From Aralia elata (taxonomy: Eukaryota; Streptophyta; Magnoliopsida; Apiales; Araliaceae): a stretch of 64,000 nt of DNA. Of the stretch, positions 11,677 to 22,674 are shown one piece after another. Position 1 is the stretch's first letter; each line of letters starts with the position of its first letter. The notes below the pieces were generated by a model, which did no database searches, was not told the origin of the DNA, and saw only the letters and a list, made by a program, of their open reading frames with translations. A program made the translations under genes and the position numbers. The stretch is taken from assembly GCA_034770075.1 (NCBI GenBank), contig CM068383.1, positions 44,969,222-45,033,221 on the forward strand, written 5' to 3'.

Positions 11677-12956
11677 GTGTCAGAAATAGTGGAAAACAAA
11701 AGGCCGGCCAATCTGGCCCAACTAGTTCAAGTCAACAAAAGGGAGCCATGGTTCCTTTCCTAGTTAACCCAAGTTCCACGGCCCCATTAGTTAGCAAATT
11801 TCAGGTTTTAAGAACAATCCCAAAACCATACAGCTCAGTCCTTGCAAGTCAACCCAAACCAGTTGATCCGTTTGGTTGTATTCAAACCAATAACCCAAGG
11901 CCCAACACTAGTCAAAATTCCCCTTATATCCCTATTTCGCAACAAAACCTATTTCATATTGAGCCCTATATGAAATTTAAAGAATACCCAGTTAGACTTG
12001 CCGCCCAATTCTTTCCTCTTGGCTGGCACTTCCTTCCAAAAGCCACCTTAAAAAACCTTGCTTACTACAAAGATATTTTAGTTCAAACTGAGTCAATTTT
12101 CATCAAACCTATCTATGATAGGAATGATAGTTCAAAAGCAATTTACCATTCCCTATACATTAAACAAATAATTGTAATGGCAGATTGGGGAAACCACCCC
12201 TCTGATCTTAAGCGGTTAGATAATCAAGATCTTCAGTTCAACTACTATGATTACATTGAAGCATGGGATAATATTTTCCTATACCAGACCCAATCGTTTG
12301 GTCACTCATGGTTCGTGCAATTTGATCAAAAATTTAAGTCTCATTTCCCAGTATGGTTTAACCGATGGTGGTCCAGACACAGATCAGACTTAGAAATTTT
12401 CCCGCAAGAGTTAGAAAATGCAGTCACTCATTTTAGTTGTAAATGTCCTCATAATCCACAATTTGATAGTGTTTCGATTATACTTCAATTTGTCAGCAAA
12501 TATAAAGTTCCATGGATTCTTAAGTGGTAGTATGAAATTCATACCCCTACAATTGAAATTGAATTTAAGTCAGACATTGGTCAATCCTCAGTAGCAACCA
12601 GTATTTGCTCAGTCCCCAGAGTTGTCAGATTGTTCTTCATCAAATGGTGGGACAAGATTGACGTCAGTAAAATTGTTGGTTACGTTCTTAAAGAATTCCC
12701 GGTTACTCCAGTACGATCCACTCCAACTAAAGGATCATCAACTAAATCCAAAGAAGTTACAGCAGGATCAAGTTTATTTGATATTTCAGATATCCAGAAA
12801 TATTCGGCAGCAGAACTCAAGTTAATAGCTCAAGCTCTTCATCGGAGAACAGAAAAACTCCAAGAAGAAGCCTCAGATAGTTCGTCCAACTCAGTTAATG
12901 ATGAAGATGAACAGTTCAGTGTCAACCTCCAAGATGCTCAGGACCCGTTCGCGTGA
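11673..12956 (+). pseudogene. Caulimovirid second ORF, unknown function, one stop
   Basis: Its ATG (11673) overlaps the TGA of the polyprotein frame (11674-11676) as ATGA, an arrangement that suits termination-reinitiation. The frame is open for 285 codons to a TAG at 12528-12530 and then continues in register to TGA at 12954-12956, about 428 codons in all. Visible features: a Ser/Gln/Pro-rich N-terminal 90 residues, a Trp- and aromatic-rich middle (near 12270-12380, WFNRWWSRH), a Lys-rich linker, and an acidic Ser/Asp/Glu-rich end. I recognise no domain. A downstream ORF of unknown role is known in florendoviruses; matching it to that ORF rests on position only. Confidence 0.7.
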
Positions 12957-13405
12957 GTCACCCGCATGCTCCCAATAGAGCAGGACCCACCAAGCAATGA
13001 GTCATCCAGTTAATCAGGCGTGCTAGCACTACCAGACAGGCAGGCCTCACTCAAGTCAAAAGTCACTCAGCTTTTCCACCGAAAGCAAAGTAACCTGTAC
13101 TTTTACTGTTAATTTACTCAAAAGTTGTAATAGTTAGAAAATGTAACAGTCTCTCCTTATTCTATAAAAGGAAGGCTCAGTTTTCATTTACAGTCAGATT
13201 GGTTAAGTACCTCTTATTCTCTCTTTCTTTCCTTCTCTCCTCCCTCTGAACCCTTAACTTGTAAGCCTAAGTTATGTTCTGAGTCTTGTACATAGTAGTT
13301 TTGTACATCTCCCTACCTGTTGTTATAATTTTATTATAAATAAAATCTCAAGTTTCAAGTTATAAAATTGTTTCTTTTATATCTGCATGATATCTACATA
13401 TTGGT
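12957..13405 (+). promoter_or_regulatory. Viral intergenic region with promoter and poly(A) signal
   Basis: Non-coding stretch after the second ORF. TATAAAA at 13163-13169 within CTATAAAAGGAAGG fits the pregenomic RNA promoter. AATAAA at 13339-13344 fits the polyadenylation signal 170 bases later. A pyrimidine-rich TCTCTCTTTC stretch lies between them. This order, promoter then poly(A) after the last ORF, is normal for the circular caulimovirid genome. The viral part probably ends at TTGGT (13401-13405). Confidence 0.75.
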
Positions 13406-13560
13406 GAGTTTTAATACTTACAAGCGATTAATATGTTAATGGATATATCCACGATTTAGTAAAATTCTGGATTGAATGGTTTGTGTTGGCCATTATTTTT
13501 AAAAAATCACTGCATACTTTACTGCACCCTACTAAGTTGTTGTATGATCTTGATAAACAC
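13406..13560. other. Unassigned 155 bp between virus end and LTR fragment
   Basis: No ORF, repeat or terminal motif that I can assign. It may be original host DNA or an eroded part of the LTR fragment that follows. Confidence 0.4.
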
Positions 13561-14047
13561 CACTCATTGATTCTTACTCTCTTCTTATTCTTGATGTGCT
13601 TCCTCCTTCATACATAATGTAATTTACATAATATACATATATTCCGTATTACACATATATTATATATTTCCAAATATATAATATATGTCATATCTATATC
13701 CATAAAATAAATGTTATACATTAAATAAAAATAATTAATTTCTTTAATGCATTCACTTAATCAGATTAAAATAATCTAATTTCATGAATTATTCAAATAC
13801 TCAATTACTTGATGTACACATAACATTTGTATACTTAAATAATTTCTTATCTTCCTTCCGTCTTACAAATTATTTTCGACAATTTACATACATGTAATGA
13901 ATATATATTTACAAATATATTTATCACATCATCACATATTCACATTACCCTACTAAATTTATTTTACTAAATTTAGTAAGATAAACTAAATTTATTTAAT
14001 TATAAGTTTTTATTTAAAATATTAATCTGGGAATTCGAATTGTTACA
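13561..14047 (-). mobile_element. LTR fragment, minus strand, Tekay-like start
   Basis: Read in reverse, it starts at 14047 with TGTAACAATTCGAATTCC, close to the LTR starts at 1712 and 56285, and continues AT-rich without genes. The far end is undefined near 13560. It abuts the Athila gag at 14048. Confidence 0.55.
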
Positions 14048-14049
14048 GC

Positions 14050-14896
14050 ATGATTGATGCAACAAGTGGAGGAGCTCTAGTTGATAAGAGTCCAGAAGTT
14101 GCAAGGAACTTAATTGCAAATATGACAGCCAACTCACAACAATGTGGAACAAGGATGGACCCATGCACCAAAAAGGGTAAATGAGGTGAGCACTTATAGT
14201 CTTGAACGTCAGATTTCTGACTTAACTACTATGGTTCAATAGATGGCTGCAGAAAATATGCCAGCTGCAAAAGCTTGTAGAATCTGTTTGTTGTTAGGTT
14301 ACAACACGGATGCTTGTCCAACACTACAAGAAGATGACTTTATTCAACAAGCTAATGCAGCGGGGAATTTTCAGGGACAACCTCAGGGTAGATATGATCC
14401 GTACTTTAACACTTACAATCCAGGATGGAAGGATCATCCTTATCTGAGTTATGGAGGAAATAGGCCACCGATGCAAACCACTTTTCCAAATAGGCAGCAA
14501 GGATTTCAGCCAGCTCAATAGCCTTACCCACCTAAACAAACAACACCTGCTAATTCAGGAACATCACGCGAGAACATGTTCAAAGCTTTCATGACCCAAA
14601 CACAATAATTCCAGTAAGAGACAAGCAATTCCATTCAAGATTTGAGAAATCAAGTGGGTTAGCTTGCTACCACAGTTGGTAGATTGGACTCTCCAGGCTT
14701 AGGGAAGTTACCGTCTCAAACTGTTGTCAATCCGAAAGAGAATGCAAGTGCCATAACTTTGAGAAGTGGAAAACAGTTAGATGAAACAAAGGTTACTGCT
14801 GGACTTGATGATGAAAAGGCTAAGGAGGAGGCAGAAAAATCAAAGGTATTACCTAACCCTCCTATTCAGCTTAAAACTAATCATTTACCCTTTCCC
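14050..14896 (+). pseudogene. Athila gag, N-terminal and knuckle part (broken)
   Basis: A frame from 14050 (MIDATSGGALVDKSPE) shifts near 14164. The rest is in the frame of 14243-14521 (zinc-knuckle C-x2-C-x4-N-x4-C variant, GQPQGRYDPYFNTYNPGW) and of 14684-14926 (TLRSGKQLDE). Stops at 14240-14242 and 14519-14521, and several near 14600-14660, are mostly TAG/TAA where the family has Gln, as expected of C-to-T decay. The frame runs into the inserted solo LTR at 14902 and resumes at 17271 in homologous sequence. Confidence 0.85.
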
Positions 14897-14901
14897 CCCA
14901 G

Positions 14902-17265
14902 TGTTGGTCGATTTCGCAACCGATAAATACGCGCAAGTATACGCGGTCAACAAGTAATATAATGATAAGAGAGTTGTCGAACCCACAGGGAATTGTTCTA
15001 GTGTATCCCAAGTACCAACTATATATCGTCTCGATTTTAATTAGACAAATGATGATTTGATATTTTTGTTGTTGGTAGTGAATAAGATAATAATAATCAA
15101 GTAAAAGACAATGAAATCTAATATTAACAAGTCTAAGATTGCAATTTCCCCCAACACTTCATTTGAATATCCTAACTCTCTCATTTGAATTAATTAACAA
15201 CATAGAATTGCCAACCGAGAAATCAAAGCTACTTATAAGCCTCTGTCGATGGTCAAATTCGAATCTTCCTAATGCGGCATGTAGGTATATGTCTATCCTA
15301 CACACTATCAAGAGACCAATTTCAAGAACAATAACAAGACACGTGTCACTAAATCTCATTTACCGTCCCTTCAATTACCAACTTTCACATAGGAAGTCAT
15401 TAAGAATAGATTCTCCATTGGTTGCACACGGTATCTAGGTATATATCTATCCTAAATACTATCAAGTTACCTATCATTGAGGATAATCAACAAGACACAC
15501 GTCACTTAATCTCAATTAATAACCCACGATAATCTTTAACTTTCGCATGATATCATAACAAGGTCTAAACACTATAATCCGTTCGTCAAGTTCATATAGG
15601 TTCCCACGGTAATTACTAGCTAGGCAATTAATATATGAAGCATAAATTATGACATACAATTCACAAATGAGTAATTAATAACAAAGAGAGAGAAATCAAT
15701 TCAAACTATGTGTTGGGTTCCATTGAAATCTTAGAATAAGCTCTAGTTCATGGTAGCTAGGCAAAACATCAAACACATGGTGTACATCATGAAATAGAAA
15801 TACAAATTCAAAGGAAAACAAGAGATGATAAAACCCATTTAGAAGATAATCATGTGTTGCTTGCTTGGTTGATGTCAATTTCTAGCTTTTCCTCTTCCTT
15901 TGGCATACTTTTCTCTTTTTGCTCCTTAGCTTGTTGCTGGAAATTTCCTTGAATTGTAGCCCCCAAGCTCTTCTTGATGATGTATGTGTAGCCTCCCAAG
16001 GTCTAGATATGCCTTGGCAATCCTTTCCTTCTTGGTTCTTTTGGTTTTGCTGAATTTTCCTTGTGTTGCAGCACTTTTGGCTCTCTAATTGATGTGTTTG
16101 TGTGGCCTCCCAATCCCTAGTTTTGAAATATGAAGCCCCAATGAGATATTATATAGTGCCTCCATGAAAACCCTAGCAAAAATCAGATTATAGGTTAAAA
16201 ATCCGCTCAGATCGCACCAAAAGGCCAGCTGGAATCGCACTCAGCACGGCGTTGGCGCGCCCGCACGCGCCCAGCGCCTGGGCCGCACGCTGGCCGCACG
16301 CCCAACGCCGCACGCCCACGCCGCGCGCCCGCTCGCCAGCGCGCGCCCACGCCCAGCGCCTGGGCCGCGCGCTGGCCGCACGCCCAACGCCGCACGCCCA
16401 CGCCGCGCGCCCGCACGCCAGCGCGCGCGCTCGCGCCCATCGCTTGGGCCGCGCGCTGGCCGCACGCCAGCGCATGCGCCCGTGCCCAGCGCCTGGGCCG
16501 CACGCTGGCCGCACGCCCACACCCACTGTCGAGGCCCCGCGCCCAGCGCCTGCCGCACACGACCGCTGTCGAGGCCCCGCGCGCGCCCGCGCCCAGCGCC
16601 CATGCGCCCGCGCCTGCCGCACACGCCCGCACGCCCAGCGTGCCAACTTACCGCACGCCCAGCGCGCGCCCGCACGCCGCGCCCATGCGCCCGCGCCCAG
16701 CGCCTGGGCCGCACGCTGGTGCCCCAATCTGCCGTACGCCGTGCCCGCGGCTTGGTCGACGCTACACGCCGTGCACGCCTTCCAACGTCGTGCACGCCCA
16801 ACTTCCAAATGTCATCAAATTCAACGCCTAGCATCGTCATACACAACTTTTCACCGTATTATCATTCGGGCACGGATATCCAAGCACGGTCTTGCCGCCG
16901 TGCAGGCTTGGCCGACGCCGCACGCCGTGCACGCTTTCCGACGCCGTGCACGCCCAACTACCAAATGTTGTCAAATTAAGCACCGAGCGTCGCCAAGCAC
17001 AAATTTCCATCATACTACCATTCGGGCACATGCGTCCAAGCACGGACATTGAGTCAATACGAACAACGATCCGAGCGGTCTTTATTTCCATTCCTACAAA
17101 CATAATGAAGATGCATCAAAGCAACATAAATCATGTAAAAGTAACTAAAAACTAAATTATGTAGAAATATGATAAAAATAACTAAAAACCATATAAAAGT
17201 CCCAAAAACTAACAAATTATCAAGGTCAAAAGTACCCAAATTGTGTTTATAAAACACCCTCATCA
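14902..17265 (-). mobile_element. Solo LTR of an Athila-type element, 2,364 bp, in gag
   Basis: Bounded by TG (14902) and CA (17265) and flanked by the 5-bp target duplication CCCAG (14897-14901 and 17266-17270). The host gag reads across the two flanks. Read on the minus strand it starts TGATGAGGGTGTTTT, like the plus-strand Athila LTR at 19367, and ends with CCCTGTGGGTTCGACAAC then CGACCAACA, the usual Athila U5 end. It has no internal region, so it is a solo LTR. A minus-strand TATA (TATATAATATC, 16145-16155) lies just downstream of a very G+C-rich block. A truncated relative lies at 26755-27192. Confidence 0.85.
16207..16815. repeat. G+C-rich degenerate tandem repeat in the solo LTR
   Basis: About 600 bases made of variants of GCGCCTGGGCCGCACGCTGG and CGCACGCCCAACGCC in an AT-rich setting. 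It is upstream of the TATA box when read on the LTR strand. The lack of stop codons produces several spurious long frames on both strands. Weaker copies (GCACGCCGTGCACGC) continue to about 16950. Confidence 0.85.
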
Positions 17266-17270
17266 CCCAG

Positions 17271-18240
17271 GAATCCCAAAACTTCAAAGAAGGATGTGCA
17301 AGAAAAAGAGATTTTGGAAACTTTCAGAAAGATAGAGGTGAATATTCCTTTGATTGATGCAATAAAGCAGGTACCAAGGTATGCAAGATTTTTAAAAGAA
17401 TTATGCACTGATAAGAGGAAATTAAGAGATGATGAAAAAGTGACTGTTGGAGAGAATGTATCAACTGTTCTCCAAAGAAAAATGCCCCCTAAATGTAAAG
17501 ATCCAGGCATGTTTACCATTCCATGCAAGATAGGTAATACCAGATTTGAAAAAAGTTATGATAGATTTAGGAGCTTCAATTAATGTAATGTCATTATCTA
17601 TTTATGCTTCTTTAAATCTAGGTCCTTTGGAAAATACTGGTGTTATTATCCAATTGGCTGATCAAACTAACACTTACCTTGAAGGGGTAATTGAAGATGC
17701 AGGTGAATGAGTTAATATTTCTTGTAGATTTTTACATTGTGGATATGGAGGATAATACATCTCCAACCCTGCTCATATTTTACTAGGGATGTCATTCTTG
17801 AAAACAGCACGAATAATGATTGATGTGCATAATGGGACCTTAACCATGGAGTTTGATGGGGGAAAATATTCAATTTAATATATATGAAGCCATGAGGTAC
17901 CCTAGTGATATTAATACTATTTTTTCTATTGACGTGATTGACTCTATAGTCAGAAATCTTTTGAACAAATACATAAGGATAGCTTAGAGGTTGCCATCAG
18001 AATAGCTTGAAATTGGAAAAAGAAGAAGGAATTGAGCAAACTCATGATTTAAAGGAGGATATAACTGCATTACATTCATTACTAAAAATTTCAGATAAGT
18101 ATGCAGTTTATTCAAGTTAATTACATGTTACTGACACGAAATTATTGCCTTCTATTGTGCAGGCCCCCAACTTGGAATTGAGACCATTACCAATTCACTT
18201 GAAGTATGAATATCCAATTACGTAGATTGAGAGGATTAAT
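17271..18240 (+). pseudogene. Athila gag end and protease remnant (broken)
   Basis: Continues gag after the solo LTR. 17296-17583 encodes EKEILETFRKIEVNIPLIDA and YARFLKELCTDKRK, strongly Athila-like. After a frameshift near 17560 comes the protease region (MIDLGASINVMSLSIY, near 17551-17600, with DLGA at the DSGA active-site position; later HILLGMSFLKTARI). Stops at 17708 and 17753 and others break it. From about 17940 only decayed linker remains. The RT start is missing. Confidence 0.8.
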
Positions 18241-19366
18241 ATTGAGCAAACGACACTAAACAAATGCGTTGCTTGGGAGGCAACCTAAGATTTCAGATTT
18301 GTTTTTCTATCCCTTTTTAATTTTTAATTGTATTTTATTTAGTTACTCTTTCTTTGCATGATTGTCTTACATTGGGGACAATGTAAGGTTTGAGTGTGGG
18401 GGATAGGTTTAGGTTTAGGTCTAGGGTAAGTTTTGCTCTAGGTTTGATAATTTGAGTTGTGTTGTGGAAAACTTAAGAATTTTTGGCTCTAAAAATAAAA
18501 AACAATTGTGATTTTATTTGCCTAAGCTTTTGAAGGTTATGTTTGTAGAATGAAAATTGATTCTGATTGATAGAATTTGATTGATAGTTAATTGGTTGAT
18601 GAATAATGATAATTGAGTCAGGATCCACAATTGACTGATTTTAATTGAATTTGTATTACATGAGTACTTGAATATGAGATACATGCTTACTTGATTGACT
18701 TATATGTGAGATCTGACTATGTACACTGATTTCATGATTTAAAACTGTTTATCTGCCTGTTTTGTTTACAGGACCATGTGAAAAGAAAAATAAACGAGGA
18801 AAAAAAGAAAATTTTGAGAAAAATTGAAGAAAGATTGAATGAGAAAAAAAGTGCACATTCATGTGGTGGGTTGAGATGGAGCGTAAAATGCACTCTCCCA
18901 TAAACACATGCAAATAAGTGAGAAGGAGCATAAAACGCACTCACTTGCAAAAGAAAAGAATGTGTATAGTGTGAGATGGAGTATAAAATACACTCATATA
19001 TAAAATTTTGAATTGAAGGTTCTATTGGGTGAAAAAGAGTAGCAGAAAAATATGTTATGGGTTGTGAATCGGTTGTGCACAGTTGTTGTTGCATAAGAAC
19101 TTAGTTGGGTATGTATGTTGATCATAGGAGAGATACTTATGTGGATGCATTTTAATTTAATGATGTTTAGTGGTGAATGGCCAGGTTGTTGTTATGAGTT
19201 GATTGATGAAGTGTTGATCAAATTTTTGTTAGTTAGTATTGATATTCATGGATTAGAATTGAGTTAAAACCTTTAAAAGTTTGGTTGAATAAAATTTAGA
19301 TTATCTTTAATATGACCTTTGTTTAAGTGTACACGAGGACGTGTAAAGGCTAAGTATGGGGGAATT
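18241..19366 (+). other. Athila 3' untranslated region and polypurine tract
   Basis: Starts with the post-integrase signature AAATGCGTTGCTTGGGAGGC (near 18263-18282) followed by ACATTGGGGACAATGTAAGG and GTGTGGGGGATAGG, typical of Athila 3' regions. No coding frame. Ends with the polypurine tract AAGTATGGGGGAATT directly before the LTR start at 19367. Contains a threefold repeat at 18873-18995. Confidence 0.75.
18873..18995 (+). repeat. Three spaced copies of a 23-bp unit
   Basis: Copies at 18873-18895, 18920-18942 and 18973-18995 share the core AGCGTAAAATGCACTC, AGCATAAAACGCACTC and AGTATAAAATACACTC, each led by GAGAWGG. Spacing is 47 and 53 bases. Function unknown. Confidence 0.85.
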
Positions 19367-20536
19367 TGATGAGTGCATGATATTCTATAATTTTGATTCC
19401 TTTATGTTTAGTTTTATTGCATGTTTTATGTTTATATAAACTTATTAAGGTGTTTATTGATTTCAGGTTGAATTGGAGCTGAAAAGAAGAAAAGAGGAAA
19501 AAATTGTCTGTTAGAGGTCTGGCGTAGGGAGCGCCAGAAATGACTTGGACTTAGCGCGGGGCATGCTAGAGGTCCAGCAGCTTCAGATGGTCTGGCGCGG
19601 GGCGTGCCAGTAGCAGTTCAAAAGCGGGGCGAGGCGCGCCGGGTCGGGAACAAGGAAAATTTTCGGCTTTGTAATTTTTAAGGAATTCTATGGCAACTTG
19701 GATTGTAATTCTTATAACTTTAGGATTTTGTTCTCGGACTACAAATAGATGTTCATAGTTAGGTTTTAGATCCATCTATCACACAAATTAGAACCCTAGT
19801 TTTAGAGAATGAAGATTGAAGGCATGTCAGGCTAAGTACTTTATTTCAGTTCTTAAGGGATGTTGAATCTTATTTACAGTTTATGATTTAATTAAGTTAC
19901 ATTATTTATTCCTTCTTATATGAAATTCATTCTTGATAATTTGAATTAATGTTTGAATGCTATTTGTTTAGATTGATTTAATATGGCCAATTAAGTTAAT
20001 CTGACTAATATCATCTAGGAGATTAAGGAATAGTATTACGTGTAATTGATATTGTTGCTAATCATAAATAGTGATTAGTAATACTGATTGTGGTCAAACT
20101 TTTATGTATTGCTATGATTATCAGAAGACAGGTTAAATAATCTGAGCTTGTGTGATTGTTGCTTGGAATAGTCTAATTCCCTAGTTATTAATGTTGTTAT
20201 ATTAAATCTAGAGAACTTGTTCTAAGTTATATAATGGTTAGAATCTTATGAAAAGCTTGTTTCATTAAGTGATAATTTAAGGGGAATTTCAGATAACAGT
20301 GCTTATTGTTATCTAGGACTATTAATTTCATTGAAGGATAAATATTAACATACTTGGTTATCTTATTATTGTGAAAAGGTGATACTGAACTGAAGAGCTA
20401 AAGTTTTAATTCATTGATTCTTATTAATTTACTCTTGTCATCTTAGTTAATTAAATTTAATTCAAAACCCCCAACTTTTACTTATTGTTTAGGAGACATT
20501 AGAATAGATTAAAACAATATCACCTTCTGTAGGTTC
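19367..20536 (+). mobile_element. Athila 3' LTR, truncated by insertion
   Basis: Starts TGATGAGTGCATGATATTC after a polypurine tract. A G+C-rich cluster (19511-19650: GTCTGGCGCGGGGCGTGCCAG and variants) lies upstream of a TATA-like CTACAAATAG (19739-19748). The LTR is interrupted within the sequence TTCTGTAGGTTC, which resembles the Athila U5 signature CCCTGTGGGTTCG, by a minus-strand LTR at 20537. Confidence 0.75.
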
Positions 20537-21377
20537 TGATAGACTCCACGACATGCTTGCATGAGGTGGTCGTCGCCTGGATCGTTTCCAACAAGTTATA
20601 AGGTGGAACGCTCACGACACCTTAACCCAACACCTATAAAGAGAAGAGAACCTTGGTACAATCGATCGCGCAAGGAAGCTGCGTTGAATGGAACATCAAT
20701 GACACCTTGACCCCTCGCTTATATGTAAGCGGTAACTTTGGTACAATCAACGATTGATGCGGTAGAAGACGCCACACACAACTGTGAATTGTTGTATGAT
20801 AAGTCAATTGAACATTCAAAGACAAACCATGAATAATTTGAGAGTTCTCAAAGAACCAAAAGTGTATTTTTATTACATAAGTCATGTATTCTATTTATAC
20901 TAATAGAATAAACCTTAAAGAAACCCTAAATCCTAAAAGGAATAGAAATACTAGATAACAAATCATAAGGAAATCAAATCCTATCTAACAAATATCCTAG
21001 TTACATTAGAATTGTAAAAGATATGATAAATCCTTAAAATTGTGCCGCGTCCCTAGCACCCCAGCGCTACAAAATGTATTGAAACCAGTGCCCCGACGTT
21101 GCATTAAAAAACATTCCCTGGATCTCAGCGCCCCGGTGCTGCAATAAAGCCAAATTCGGCGCCCCGACGTTGGTCTAAAATTTCTAACCAATTTGCCCTT
21201 TCATTGTCACGAGCTTGAGTCTTTGCTCCTCTTCACTTCTCCTAACAATCATGAATCTTTGATTGGACACAATTAATGAACTTAGAATCAAAAACCCATG
21301 TTGAACGTTTCGCTAAGAAGCTTGAATCCTTATCCCTCGATTCGTGTAACCCAAACTTGTATTGTCATAGAATAAAT
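20537..21377 (-). mobile_element. LTR of a minus-strand Ty3 element (probable 3' LTR)
   Basis: The first 146 bases (TGATAGACTCCACGACATGC onward) match 52448-52593, which is followed on its minus strand by a primer site. The two are thus LTR ends of the same family and orientation. A minus-strand TATAAATA (20892-20899) and AATAAA-like sequence support an LTR. A G+C-rich repeat AGCGCCCCGRYGYTGC (21040-21180, about four copies) is upstream of that TATA. The exact LTR start is uncertain (21367 or slightly lower). The copia LTR begins at 21378. Confidence 0.65.
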
Positions 21378-22674
21378 TGAAAGTAGTATGCACACAAGCC
21401 AATCAGATTTGATATGATGTAGCATATACTTTGTAATCTTATTCATTTATTAATAAAAGAATTGATTTTCTTGAAAGGCATTTTACATTATTTACATAGT
21501 GCTGTTATATTAAATGTGATAAACCCATAGTTTTGAGCAATGCTTTTAGAATCATGATGGTGATCATGCTATTGAGATCTAAATTCTAGATATCTCACAA
21601 ACTAAAATCGTTCCTAATCGTTGGATTACTAAAAAAGGAGATTAGTGAATTCGGATAGATTAGTACATGTGTTGCTTGCTCTTAGGAAGAGGATGATTGA
21701 TCTCAAAATCATTTGTGTTGAGACACTAAAGCAAGTATATAGTTGCTTATTGGAGAATAAGTACACTGAACGTGGCTCGCTAAGGAATACCTAATGGAGT
21801 TTTACTCGGCTGTCAATAGGATTTCCTCTAGTGATAGTAGTACAAGTGATCCTTGGACTTGAGATCATCATAGTATCTTGTGTATGATGAGTTATATTTT
21901 GACATGTCCCTTAAGACCTTTAGGGTATATCAAAGAGTATGATTGGGTATAATAAGTTGTACATGGAGATAGGTGAATGATCAACAAAGAATCTATCTCG
22001 TCTAGTAAAAGATGTGAATGTCCTATGTGATTCGATAAATGATAACTCAGTAGTCCTTGGCTAAGGCAGAATGAAATTAGAAAGGAGTTTCTAATTTGTA
22101 TTATTTAAAGTTGTGCATTTGGGAATTGAAATACATATAATTAAATAAAATAAGACTTGATAGTAAATCTATGTCTTATATTTAATTGGGACATTATATG
22201 GTAGAAGGATTGAATTTTACGGTAACTATGCACTAAAAGGTTCTTTTGTGATTAATGTTAAAATCTATATTATTTGGAAAGTCGTTGATCGCTAAGGGGG
22301 CTTACCCTTATTGTAGAATAAATATTATTTATTTAAATGAATTAAATAGTTTAATTTATTTATTTAAATAAAATTAGAATTGTTCTAATTGATTTATTCA
22401 CAACCAGTTTGATATGGAGAACCTAAAGGGTCACACCGCAAAAGGAAAAATATTTATTTAAGAAGTAAATGGCATAATTATAATAATAAGTTAAGTGTAT
22501 TTAATTTAGTCTATAGAGATAGAATAAATTAAATAGCTTAATATTTACTATTTAATATTTTGGAAATATTAAATATAAATTAATAAGAGGAGTCTTATTA
22601 TTATTATTATTACTATTACTATTATTTAATTCCTAATAGGGATTGAGAATTAATTAATAGAAGTACTCTCACAT
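21378..22674 (+). mobile_element. Copia LTR 1, truncated at its 3' end
   Basis: Begins TGAAAGTAGTATGCACAC and is co-linear with the second copia LTR (24072-24562 plus 43851-44654) up to ACTCTCACAT at 22674. There it jumps into reverse transcriptase. The last 525 bases of the LTR, the primer site, gag, protease and integrase are lost at this junction. Confidence 0.85.

Larger units (their letters stand above)
5896..13405 (+). mobile_element. Endogenous caulimovirid (florendovirus-like), near full-length plus copy
   Basis: Order: tRNA-Met primer site (5896), leader, movement protein, coat protein, protease, RT and RNase H in one ancestral frame, a second ORF overlapping its stop by ATGA, a TATA box (13163) and a poly(A) signal (13339). 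TTGGT at 13401-13405 repeats the bases at the start of the primer site, so this looks like a circular genome of about 7.5 kb opened at the minus-strand discontinuity. One long polyprotein plus a downstream ORF of unknown function fits Florendovirus better than Petuvirus (single ORF), but the genus is an inference. Breaks: frameshifts near 6500-6522, 8488-8492 and 11521-11526, and stops at 7683-7685, 8702-8704 and 12528-12530. Confidence 0.85.
14048..20536 (+). mobile_element. Athila-type Ty3/gypsy element, internally deleted
   Basis: The gag pieces (IDATSGGALVDKSP, zinc-knuckle CRICLLLGYNTDACPTLQ, NPKENASAITLRSGKQ) and the protease piece are diagnostic of Athila. The 5' LTR and first part of gag are missing at 14048. 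RT, RNase H and integrase are absent: protease-downstream sequence at about 18225 joins directly to the post-integrase region (GCTTGGGAGGCAACC, near 18270). The 3' LTR begins at 19367 after a purine tract and is cut at 20536 by a minus-strand element. A solo LTR sits in gag (14902-17265). The copy is non-autonomous and dead. Confidence 0.85.

Noticed and set aside
1713..13405. The inverted viral copies as long terminal inverted repeats of a DNA transposon
   Set aside because: The copies cover internal coding regions, differ in extent, and have viral capsid, RT and primer-site signals. No transposase is present.
13406..14047. Complete LTR ending in a target duplication on the left of the Athila element
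   Set aside because: Only one end (14047) is a clear LTR terminus. I could not find a matching TG end or duplication near 13400-13560, so it is called a fragment only.
16188..17052. Several overlapping frames of 140-266 codons on both strands, rich in Ala, Arg, Pro and His
   Set aside because: They come from a G+C-rich degenerate repeat without A/T-rich stop codons, in all frames at once. They have no domain and lie inside a solo LTR.
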